A stretch of DNA of 22,500 bases. It comes from Symbiodinium natans. Lineage: Eukaryota; Sar; Dinophyceae; Suessiales; Symbiodiniaceae. This document shows, piece by piece, positions 9,501 to 21,500 of the stretch. Position numbers and translations under genes: made by a program. Location of the stretch: positions 97,501-120,000 of the forward strand of contig CAJNDS010000187.1 in the NCBI GenBank assembly GCA_905221605.1, read 5' to 3'. Positions within the stretch are counted from its first letter, which is position 1; every line of letters starts with the position of its first letter. Under the pieces are notes generated by a model that was not told where the DNA came from, made no database searches, and worked only from the letters and a program-made list of their open reading frames with translations.

Positions 9501-12500
9501 GCTAGTTTAGGGTTTGAAGATTTTAGTTGTAGGGTTGAAGAACTGGGTTTGGGTTGGTTGGGCATGAGGGTTTAGGGTTTGCTTGGTCCGTCTCTAGGTA
9601 GCGTGCCTCGGGATGTTTTTCCTCAGCTAGAGACCGTAATAGGGATCATAGTACCCTCTAAACCTAAACCCTAAAAACCCTAAACCCTAAACCCTAAACC
9701 CTAAACCCTAAACCAAGGACATCACACAGTGTGCCTTTGTTTCGCCGGTTCGAGGCTAAGAAAGCTTCGGACGCTCTGTGCACTGGGGGCTATTGAAGCG
9801 CAGAGTCGGTCAAAAAGACGAATATTCGGGACCCTTAGACCCCGAAATAGTAGGGTTCCCTGAGAATCAGGACCCCAAGAACCCAAGGACTTGCTGGAAG
9901 TAGTATCTTTTGCAAGTCACCCGAAAGGCCCTAAACCTAAGGCCCTAAATCCCTCTTGGAAAGATTGAAACGAATGAGCGAAGCGAAGATGTGCAAAAAC
10001 CCGTTTCTGGAAACTGTACAGCTTGCTGAGCACAAACACTGATTGGTTGTTTTTTGTCCTGTCGGTTCTTTTGCTAAAACCCAAAGCCTACACTCCAAAA
10101 TCTTGAGCCCGCGACCCACTGACGATTCCTCCGCTGCCCTCAGGCACGTCTGCCCCCCTCCCAGCGCGGTGGGCGCCTGGCAGTGGGCGAGGGGCGGGAG
10201 GCACCCACTGCTCCGGTTTAGGCTTTAGGGTTTAGGGTTGAGGGTTGAGGGTTGGGGTTTTGGGGGTTTGGGTTTCGAAGCCCTAAGCCCTAAACCTTCA
10301 ACCCGCCCTAAACCCGGCTCTTTGGGGGGCTTCAGGGGCTTTCGGGGCTTTTGGGGGGGCTTTGAGGGCACTCGGCTTCGTTCGAGGCTCGGTATACACC
10401 AGGTCCAAACCTTACACCCCGAAATCCCTAAACCTTTGAACGCTAAACCCTAAACCCTAAACCCTAAACCCTAAACCCTAAACCCTAAACCCTAAACCCT
10501 AAACCCTAAACCCTAAACCCTAAACCCTAAACCCTAAACCCCTAGAACCCCTAGAACCCTACAGCTCGAAACCCTAGGCCCACACCCTGGAGTCGCAAGT
10601 TTTGTTAAGTTTCTCAGAGGATGTTCAAGGCACTCCCCTAAACCCCGAAACCCTACCAAGGGGTTTGGCTTGAGGGTTTGGGGTTTGAGGTTTAGGGAAC
10701 CGCAAGCCCGGACAGCTTAAGCCCTAAACCCCAAACCCCACCCCCTAAACCCTAAACCCCAAACCCTAAACCCTAAACCCTAGCCCCTAAACCCTAAACC
10801 CCAAACCCCAAACCCTAAACCCTAAACCCTAAACCTCAGACCCCGACACCTTAAGCCCATGGGCAGAGGACTGGCTGCGCAGCCAGCTGGAGTGCCCCCT
10901 CTGCCTCGGGCTGTCGCCTGCCTGTGAGTTCGGGAGGTTTCGTCGGGAGAGGGCCCTAAACCCTAGACCCTAGACCCTAGACCCTAAACCCTAAACCCTA
11001 AACCCGAGACCCTAAACCCTAAACCCTAAACCCCAAACCCTAAACCCTAAACCCTAAACCCTAAATCCTAAACCCTAAACCCTAAACCCTAAACTGGGAA
11101 CTTAAAAGAAGATGCATCCAAGGCTCTGGGAGCCCTCTTCGATCCCCTGTGGCCACACGCTTTGCGCCTCGCTTGCCACCGTCGTGGTCACCTTTCCTTG
11201 GTGATGGTTTGGGGTTTAGGGTTTAGGGTTTAGGGTTGCACCCGAAACCTTATTCCCTGAACCCTAGGGGGTGGTGACTTGAACGCTCAGGGAAAGCTGA
11301 GGGTGACTGCGGGCGCCCTGGAGACCCCTTCGCTTGGAGGTTTGCAGTCTCTCTTAAACCCTAAACCCGAAACCCGAAACCCCAAACCCCAAACCCCAAA
11401 CCCCAAACCCCAAACCCTGAAGAACCCTAAACCCACAAACACCTTCGGAGCTCAATCCTCAACCTCAGGGTTTCCCTGCAAGATCCCCAACATACAGCCT
11501 CGCACAGGGTTGAGGGTTCAGGGTTTAGGGTTTAGGGTTTGGGGTTTAGGGTTTAGGGTTTGGGGTTTGGGGTTTAGGGTTTGGGGTCACACCCAGGCCG
11601 GCCCTGCCTGGCTCGCACGCTCGACCACGCCTTCGACGCGCCGCCGGCGTGTCCCATGTGCCGGAAGGAGCCCACCCATTCATGAGGGTTTAGGGTTTAG
11701 GGTTCAGGGATTGTATAGGGTTTAGGGTTTAGGGTTTAGGGTTTAGGGTTGTTTCAGGGTTTCAGGGTGAAGCCCCCTGTATATACCCTGCAAAATTGAT
11801 GTGGGGTGCCCAGTTCCCTTATTGCCTACCAGCTCTACCCTTGGCCCCATCCATCTTCTTCCTGCTAAACCCCAAACCCTCCTCGTGCCCTTTGTGCGGG
11901 TGAGGACCTGTCGCCATACCTGGCCGCTCTGCAAGCCATGATGGCTGACTTCCAAAGATTTCGGGCATGTTAGGTGTAGGGCCTAGGGTTGAGGGTTTAG
12001 GGGTTCAGCAACTAACATTGGCGTGTCTGTGGATCCTGCTGAACACTTGACTCTAGACCCCCTCGACCCTCAACCCTGGACTGCTCAACCGACAATCTCA
12101 ACACCTGAAGGGTTTGGTTCAGGGCCTAGGACGTTCCTTGTCGCGTGTAAAGAAGAGGAAAACTCCTAAGGGTTCTTCATGTTCTGGGATTCTGTGGGTG
12201 GGTGGGTTTGTTCCGTTGTACGTACATAATTGCTGGCCTAGTGAATGCTTGGACTTGGGAATCCTGAACCCTGAGCCCTAAACCTGGGAATCCTGAACCC
12301 TGAGCCCTAAGCCCTAAACCCTAAACCCCAAGCCCGAAACCCTGATACAAACCCTAAACCCCAAACCCCAAACCCTAAAACCCTAGAACCCTAAAGCCCT
12401 AAAGCCCTAAAACCCTAAAACCCGAAAACCCTAAAACCCTAAAAACCCTAAAACCCTAAACCCTAAACCCTAAAACCCTAAACCCCTAAACCCTAAAACC

Positions 12501-15500
12501 CTAAACCCTAAACCCTAAACCCTAAAACCCTAAAACCCTAAAACCCCTAAACCCTCAACCCTAAACCCGAAACCCTAAACCCTAAACCCCAAACCCCAAA
12601 CCCTAAACCCTAAACCCTAAACCCTAAACCCAGACCTGGCTCAACGACCGGGCCCTGGTCGCGGGGCGTCTCGGCGTGGCTTCTGGCCACGGGGGCGCCC
12701 ACATCCCGGCGCGCGCCCCCGTGTTGCTTTGTTTGGTTTGGGGTTTAGGGTTTAGGGTTTAGGGTTTAGGGTTTAGGGTTTAGGGTTTAGGGTTTAGGGT
12801 TTAGGGTTTAGGGTTTAGGGTTTAGGGTTTAGAGTTTTAGGGTTTTAGGGTTTAGAGTTTTAGGGTTTAGGGTTTAGGGTTTAGGGTTTAGGTGTAGGGT
12901 GTAGGGTTGAGGGTGTAGCTTTTTTTGGGTAGGACGCAGGATTCAGGGTTGAGGGATTCGAGTGACTTGTTTTGGTACGTACTCGACATCACGTTTAGGA
13001 TTTCAAGTCAAAGGTCTGAGGTTTAGGGTTTGGGGTTTAGGGTTTAGGGTTTAGGGTTTAGGGTTTTAGGGTTTAGGGTTTAGGGTTTTGGGGCTTATAG
13101 GGTTCAGGGTTTATGCTCAAGGGCTTGGGGGGTTATGTTTCAGCAAGCTTGGGGCCGATTGCCGTGGTTTCGAGGGGCAGTTTGGGGTTGAGCTCTTCGT
13201 GAATAGTAAACCCTAAACCCTAAACCCTAAACCCTAAACCCTAAACCCTAAACCCTAAACCCTAAACCCTAAACCTTAAACCCTAAGCCGGAGACTTGAG
13301 CGCTTTTGTCAGGGCTGTTCCAATCCCTAGACCCACAAACCCTAAGCCCTTGTCGGATTTAGGATTTAGGGTTTAGGGTTTAGGGTTTCCCGTGTCCGGA
13401 GTGATCCAAACCGTAATGGGCGTTCTTGCGGTGTTCATTGTGGTGAGTGTATAATATAGGGGTCGGAATAGTTTCTAACAGTGTTCCCTTACGGTCCATT
13501 ATGCTGTACTATAAGCCCTAAACCCTAAACCCTAAACCCTAAACCCTAAACCCTAAACCCTAAACCCTAAACCCTAAACCCTAAACCCTAAACCCTAAAC
13601 CCTAAACCCTAAACCCTATGGCATATCTGCGGGTGTCCTTGTGGGGGAGTCATACTAGCCTATAGCCTATCTCATGCGCGCAGATCAACCGCAAGATCGC
13701 CGCAATCATTGACCGCCACTTCTCAGCTGAGCCCTTCGGCATCCCACTTAGGATTTAGGGTTTAGGGTTTATGATTTAGGGTTTAGGGTTTAGGGTTAGG
13801 GTTTCGGGTTTAGGATTTTAAGGTTTAGGGTTTTAGGGTTGCTGGAGAGTGTGGATTGCGCTTGAGTGATTCAGGGTCGCTGGTTATTCTTGTGGATGGA
13901 TGCCCCGCAACCTTCGCCCGATGAGCCCACAGGCCCCTTACCCCACACTTTGTCGTAGTTGGGTAACATTTTACATTTTTAGGGTACTTAAACCCAATAA
14001 GGAATTTTATTTTAGAATTTTAATACTATCCCAAACATGAACTAGCACATTTGACCAAGAACCCACCTGTTTGCGCGTGTCGTTGTCTAAAGCTGCTCTT
14101 TTGGCTTCGGGACATGTCCATGCACGGGCCTCAGCCCAACACCCTTCCGATCAAGCCTCATCTCTAGCCAGGAGAGGCGGTGGATCAGCTAAACCCTAAA
14201 CCCTAAACCCTAAACCCTAAACCCTAAACCCTAAACCCTAAACCCTAAACCCTAAACCCTAAACCCTGAACCCTAAACCCTCGTTGCACTCCAGACCGTA
14301 CATCACCAAACTTTTAGAATCCTTTCCCCCTATGATTACAACCCCCCACCCCTTAGCATTTGGATGTTTCCAAGAAGTTTGATACAGCATCATAGGGGCT
14401 CGTAGTTCTTTCGCCCTGTAGCTGGAGAGATCTGTTAATGTTGGGCGGGTGGTGGGTGTTCATATTTCCTAGGTAGGATAAGGGGGACCCTTAAAAGGGA
14501 ACCCTTCTTAGCCCTCTACTGGCTCCTCTAAGAACGGACATGATTGAGAGGGTCTATATCCCCCAGGGTCCCCCTCATCCTAAACTCTATAGAAGAGGGC
14601 GACCCCCCACCTTGCACCGACTCCCAAGAACCGACAAACCTCCGGTGAAAAAGACTGACATGTCTCCAAACAATTGTGGAGGGTTCTTGGGTTCAGGGTT
14701 TTTGGGTTCTGCAAACCCTAAACCCTAAACCCTAACCCCTAAACCCTAAACCCTGAACCCTTAGGGACAGCGGCGCCGGGGTAACCATCGACACTTCTCT
14801 TGACCTTGCACCCACCCTAAACCCTAGAACTCCTAAACCCTGATTTGAGAGGGCCCTCCATTTCCGAAGCGCATCGCCCGTCCGTCTCCGTGGCCGAGTG
14901 CCTTGGCCATGCAGACCGGCTGCTCCATGCCTTGCAGGGCCATGTGCCCTTGCCCGCGGCGGCCGCTGCAAACTAGGCACGCGATGCCCTTCGCGCCACC
15001 GGCTACGACGCGCCGGCGTGGAAGGCCTCAGACGAGCCGCCAGCGCGCGGCTGCGCTTTTAAGCCGGTGATGCTTGCGGGAATGGCAGCGCCAAGCGCCG
15101 GAGCGTGCAACGTGCCCTAAAACCCTAAACTTAAACCCTATACCGTAAACCCTGAACCCTAAACCCGAAACCTTAAACCCTAAACCCTAAACCCTAAACC
15201 CTAAACCCCAAACCCGAAACCCTAAACCCTAAACCCTGCAAGCCCAGGGCGGCCGAGCGGGGAGCGCAGATCGCCGCCGCCGAGGCGGCTGGCGGCGAGG
15301 GTGGTGAGCAACCAGTGGCCCCTTGGGCTCTTTACAACCCGCCAGGGGGTTAGGGTTTAGGGTTTGGGGTTTGGGGTTTGGGGTTTGGGGTTAGGGTTTA
15401 GGGTAAGTGGCCCCTTGGGCTCTTTACGCCTTACTATCCCTAAGGGTTTAGGGTTTAGGGTTTGGGGTTTGGGGTTTGGGGTTTGGGGTTTAGGGCATCT

Positions 15501-18500
15501 TAAATCGAAGCGCCAAAATCCTCCCTGAACCCTAGAGATTAGATTGTCCTGTCATCCCCGCCGGGTTCGGAAAGCTGTTGAGTCAACTCAGGTAGTGCCA
15601 CCGTGGGTTCTTCCAGACTACTTTTCGGACCCTAGCCCTAAACCCTAAACCCTAAACCCTAAACCCTAAACCCCAAACCCCAAACCCCAAACCCTAAACC
15701 CTAAACCCTAAACCCTAAACCCTAAACCCTAAACCCTAAACCCTAAACCCTTTTGCCGAAATCCATCTGTTGCTCCGAAGGTACCGATCTTCATCTGCTC
15801 GATGGCGATGCCTTCGGCCGCTCGGAGCACTTTTGGGTCCAGGGGTCCTTCCTCCCAAGAGCCCCAAGCCCCTAAACCCTATACCCTAAACCCTAAACCC
15901 TAAACCCTAAACCCTAAACCCTAAACCCTAAATAAAACCCTAAACCCTAAACCCTAAACCCTAAACCCTAAACCCTAAACCCTAAACCCTGAGCCCTGAG
16001 CCCTAAACCCTAACCCAAGAAGCCGGATCCCTAAGTATCTCAACTCGCTTGGGGGGAGCATGTGGGGCTTTCTGGAGTTTCGGGTTTCGGGTTTCGGGTT
16101 TAGGGTTTAGGGCTTAGGGTTTACGGTTTAGGGTTTAGGGTCTGTTGGTTCGCGTGGAATTTGCCAGGTCGCATGCCCACTCCACATCTTCGAGCCACGG
16201 TACAGGCCCAAACGCCTTTAAACCCAAAGCCGCCTTCACTGTACACTATCAAATGTTAGTGCTATCGTAATATTTAATACTGAAAGACAGTCATACAAGA
16301 GTAGATCTCTATTAATGTTACAATAAACTTTGATTCAATTACATTGTTGTGGTTAAACAAGTGTCATATGGTTAATATGATGTATTCTTATATTTCTGCA
16401 TGGTTTTTAGAGCAGTCAGGTTTGATTCCGGGTCGGGTAAGTACAGGCGTTGCAGAAGGACCAGTAGGGTTCACGTTTTGATTCTGGGTGGGAGGGGGAA
16501 ATTTGGAGAGTCTTTGGCTCGGGTCTTAGAGGGTTTTTGGGTTGGGCTCTGCAGGCTTTGGATTGCATGTTTTTGGTGCTTCTTGGTTTAGGGTTTACGG
16601 TACAGGGTTCAGGAAGCAAGACGTTGGCTAGGGCCGGCCAGGAATCCTTGTTCTCCAAGCATGCAATGAAGCCCGAAACCCTAACCCTAAAACCGCATAC
16701 CCCAAAATCCCGAGACACAAAAGGCCCATCACATGCACAGAAACAACCCATGCAGTTTTAACGGGAGACCTCACAGAGCCATGCCGCCTAGGGCTTTGCT
16801 TCCTGTGGGTATTTCTTAGAATAGGGGACCTCCTTACATAGCCCCAGAGATACGGCAATCCTTCTCATAGGAACCCTCCTCTACAACCCCACCCCCCGGG
16901 CCGAAGCCCTAAACACTAAACACGAAAACGCCCATGTAGGGTCAGGAAGGTTTAGGGTTTAGGGTTTAGGGTTTAGGGTTTAGGGTTTAGGGTTTAGGGT
17001 TTAGGGTTTAGGGTTTAGGGGGGTTTAAGGTTTAGGGTCTACGGGGGGGGCGGGTTCGAGAGACACTACTTTGCAGCGGCCATCGGCCCGACCTTGCATC
17101 CGCAGAAGCCCGAAACCCTCAGCCTGAAACCCTAGTGCTAGGGTTTAGGGTTTAGGGTTTAGGGTTGAGGGTTTAGGGTTATACCGTTAAGTGCCTATGA
17201 ACCTCAAAGCAAGCCCTAAACATTAAACCTTCACCCGAAACCCCCGAAAACCTAAACCCTAAACCCTAAACCCTAAACCCTAAACCCTAAACCCTAAACC
17301 CTGAACCCTAAACCCCAAAACCCTCAACCCCCCAGCCCTGCAGGCTGATGATGCGGAGGTGCATCGAGTCTGGCCAGCGGCAGTTCGGGATGTGTGCCGC
17401 GGCCGAGGGAGGGCGAAGAGGGGCTTCAGGCTTCGGGGTTCGGAAGTTTAGGGTTTAGGGTTTAGGGTTTGGGGTTTGGGGGTTTGGGGGTTTGGGGGTT
17501 TGGGGGTTTGGGGGTTTGGGGGTTTAGGGTTTAGGGTTTAGGGTTTAGGGATTCGGGTTGCCCAGAGGTAAACCTGTTATTTCTCCAACCCCAAGCGCCA
17601 CCCAAACCAAAAGCCCCCAAAACCCTCAATCCCAAATCCTCAACCTTAAACGCCAAACCCTAAACCTTAAATCCGAAACTCAAACCCCAAACCCCAAACC
17701 CCAAACCCCAAACCCCAAACCCCTAGCCCCAAGCCCCTAACCCCAAGCCCCAAGCCCCAAGCCCCAAGCCCCAAACCCCAAAGCCCAAAGCCCAAACGTG
17801 GACTGTTGCCCTGGGAGCTCATGGCATTGGAAAGAAGTAATATGCTGACTGTGCGGTGTGTCACTGCCAAGCCGCTGGAGGCTTGGCATGACATGTCTGC
17901 AGAGCACATTCGTGCTGTCTTACTGCCGCAATTTCATGCTAAAGCCAGATTTGTTGCCATGCGCAATCAACTGCTCCAGATGCGACAGAACATTCTTAAC
18001 GCTAATCATTATATTGATCTTGATATCACCAAAGTTCCTCACGTTGCTTGTCCTGAGTGGAAGCGCCAGGGCATAGCGTGCCACTTTTGCCATGCTCGGT
18101 TTAATTTCCTGACTAAATCCGAAAAATTCTTTCGAAAATGCCATAAACCCTCAAAGCTGTCTCAGCGAGAGACAAACGCTTGGTTGGGAGTCCTACAAGA
18201 ACAGTGTGCGAAATTGAATGATATCATCACCAAACTGGAAGCATGATATGCCACACATGCTGATTAAAGCATCAGCCGTCTCACTTATATTGATCGCATT
18301 GACTTCAAGTCCGTGTCAACCCCAAACCCCAAACCCCAAACCCCAAACCCCAAACCCTAAACCTCAAGAAACCTTAAACCCCAAACCCCAAACCCTAAAC
18401 CCCAAGCCCCAAAACTAAACCCTAAACCTCAAGAAACCCTGAACCCCAAACCCCAAACCCCAAGCCCCAAAACTAAACCCTAAACCTCAAGAAACCCTGA

Positions 18501-21500
18501 ACCCCAAACCCCAAACCCTAAGCCCCACACCCTAAACCCTAAACCCTAAACCTAAACCCTAAACCCTAAACCCTAAACCCTAAACCTTAAACCCTAAACC
18601 TCAAGAAACCCTAAACCCCAAACCCCAAACCCTAAACCTCAAGAAACCCTATACCCCAAACCCCAAACCCTAAATCCTAAACCTCAAGAAAACACCCTAA
18701 CCCTAAGCCCTAAACCCTAAACCCTAAACTCCGAGCCCTAAACCCTAAACCCTAAACCCCAACCCTAAGCCCTAAACAGCCCTCAGGTCTGTTCCCTGGG
18801 GCGGAGCCGGGGTCTCGGGAGAGACGGGTTGAGGTCTGCTTGGTTTAGGGTTTAGGGTTTAGGGTTTAGGGTTTAGGGTTTAGGGTTTAGGGTTTAGGGT
18901 GTAGGGTGTAGGGTTTGGGGTTTGGGGTTTGGGGTTGGGGGGGTTTCAAGGTTGGTGGGGTTTCGGAGGTTTCCGGGGTTAGGGTTGAGGGTTTCGGGTT
19001 GAGGGTTGAGGGTTGAGGGTACTAGGGTTAGGGTTTCGTGTGTAGGGCATCAGGGTTTAGGGTATTAGGATGTTAGGGTATTAGGTTATTGGGGTATTAA
19101 GGTACTAGGGTACGAAGGATTAAGGGTGGCTTGGGGGTGAGGGTTTGGGGAACTGTGGTTTAGAGGTATTAGGGTTTAGGGTTTAGGGTTTAGGGTTGAG
19201 GGTATTGGGGTTTACGGTTGGGTTTAGGGTATTCGGGTTTGGGGTATTAGAGCCGTAGGCCTGAGGGCTTGAGGTATTACTATCATGGCCATGATCTTCT
19301 TGAATGTCTCTGTTGTGAAATGTTGTGAGTTTTTTTGGTTCGTGCTACGATATGCTACTTTCTTTTCAATTTGTGCGGGAGGGGTCTCTGGTTTTTCATT
19401 GGGGGTGTTCTTGGCCGCGGCCGCTTTGGTTGTTTGAGGGGCTTTGGGTGTAGGGGTCTAGGGTTGAGGTTGTTTTTGTGGTTAGTTTTGTTGGTTCTGG
19501 GTTTCGTTTTTCTTGTAGATAGGTATCTTTTTCTCCTTCTATTTTTAAGAGTCTAGGTCTGTGTATTTTGCTCTTGTGTCAAGCTTTCGAGGGTGTTTTT
19601 TCAGGGTTGCTAGGGTTTAGGGTTGTAGAGTTGGGTTGCACCCTCCTCACGGCCGAACTTTAAACCCTAAACCCCAAACCCCAAACCCTAAACCCTAAAC
19701 CCCAAACCCTAAACCCTAAACCCTAAACCCTAAACCCTAAACCCTAAACCCTAAACCCTAAACCCTAAACCCTGAACCCGCGGCCCGTGGACCGACCCCT
19801 TGCCCGCGTTTTAGGGTTCAGGGCCAGTTGAGGCTTTGCGCTTGCTCCAAGAACTTGTTCAACACTTGCTTGAGGGTTTAGGGTTAGGGTATGAGTTTGG
19901 GGTTTAATGTTGACCTAGTAGTAATAAACCCCCGCCCCCTTCAATCAAACCCCCCCAAATAGAGTGGGGGGCCCCTTTGAATAAGGATTCCTTTCCTTAG
20001 AGAGAATTAGAGAGGATCAGAGAGAATCACTCAGGATTCCTTTCCTTAGAGAGAATTAGAGAGGATCAGAGAGAATCAGAGAGGATCAGAAAGGATCAGA
20101 GAGAATCAGAGAGGATCATAGCCCCGACTGGCGTACTTTATTTCCAGGGCTTTATTATTGCGGCCGGGACACCTGGCGTACTTTAAATGTTAGGGGCTTT
20201 AGTAATGCTAGGTTAACATTAGGGTTTAGGAGGGTTTAGCGTTTAGAGTTTCGGGCTTAAAGGCCCAACTTTTCAGGGATGAGAGGGGATGAGGGGCGCC
20301 TTTGGCCAAGTTTGGGGTCGAGACCCAGATCCACTGACAGGGTCTGAAAACCTACATCCTAAACAGCCCTGAATCCTAAACCCTAAACCCTAAGCCCCAA
20401 ACCCAAAGCCAAAGCCCAACGCCCAAAACCCTAAACCCCAGCACCGCCAACCCTCTAGGTACGGCACGATGCTCTACATCCAAAGCTTCCGCCAGCTCGC
20501 GGACGGGCGCTCGCAGATTAAGACAGTCGGCGCGCGCCGGTTTCAGGCGCCGTCTCTTGCGTTTCGTGTTTAGGAGTTTAGGATTTAGGGTCTAAGGTTT
20601 GACAACCCTCCAAACCCTAAGCCCTACGCCCTAAACCCGAAACCTGAAAAGACCCCAAGCCCAAGAGGTTTGTTAAGGCCAAAGCAGGGCGATGACCCCA
20701 ATCCCGACGCTGAGCAGCTCAAGACCTGAACCCAACATCTCAGACCAAATGAAAGAAGTAGGGTGTGGGGTTTCGGTTTTCGGGCATTCGGGTTTAGGGT
20801 TTTACCAAAAACATCCCGACACAGACAAGCCTTCCCCTCCCCCACAAAGCTTTAGTCTCAGACATGGCCAGGTGCTTGAGTGGGGCGAGAAAGACGGCTG
20901 CTTGGGGTTCAAATTCTCAGCTGCGCCATAGTGGAGCAATATTTTACACTTGTAAGGGCGCTTAAACTCAATAAGGAATAGACTGTTAACTTGTTAGTAC
21001 TTTCCCAACCCTCAGTTAGTAAGCCCCAAACTTAAACCCTAAACTAACTCTACAGGAGTTCCGGGTTTCCAAGTCTAGCGCTGGCTCGTTGCTGCTGCTC
21101 CCCAGAGCCCGACAATTGTTGGAGGTTGTGCTATACAAGGTTTAGGTGGGGGGGGGGGTTTCGGGTTTAGGGGTTTGGGGTTTAGGGTTTAGGGCTGCTT
21201 GTTTAAAAAGGGCGCAGCGAATGGGGAGTCTGTGTACTGTTGGAGGTGACCAACACAGCTGGTTAGTGCCACCAGTTTGGCCACATTGATTAAAGCTACG
21301 CGGGGCCCCTGAACCCTAAACCCCAAACCCGAAACCCTAAACCCCAGGTTTAGTCTGGTCCTGGGCTGCCCTCAGAAGTAGGCCCCAGTTTCGAAGGCTT
21401 GGGGTTTTAGTAAGGGTTTCGGGTGCAGGGTGAGGTTTTGGTGGGCTTTTTGGGATCCAGGATTTGGGTTTCCTTGATTTCATTCTATTTTTGGGGTTTT

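Noticed and set aside
10913-10925. Strong-looking GTGAGT donor after CPLCLGLSPA
   Set aside because: Using it (exon end 10919) breaks the frame with exon 13; the GT at 10913 gives the exact 11-residue RING spacing.
12632-12725. GC-rich island as a LONRF exon
   Set aside because: It is open and flanked like exons, but exon 15 joins exon 16 directly in phase with family spacing, leaving no room for it. It also forms a strong hairpin.
14840-15115. GC-rich open frames on both strands as part of LONRF or a separate gene
   Set aside because: In-frame TAG on plus strand, no recognised motif, and exon 16 joins exon 17 in phase without it.
15315-15350. VAPWALYNPPG as the start of the LON domain
   Set aside because: Exon 18 (VPIFICSMAMPS) is a far better match and joins exon 19 exactly; this stretch is therefore intron.
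16418-16435. tRNA T-arm-like GGTTTGATTCC
   Set aside because: One mismatch to the B-box, and no acceptor stem or A-box at the right distance; probably chance.
18776-18840. Island after the satellite as an extra exon
   Set aside because: Open but without motif; exon 20 joins exon 21 in phase and the LON domain needs nothing in between.
19984-20112. CRISPR-like array
   Set aside because: Spacers are not unique, unit is degenerate, and the context is eukaryotic.
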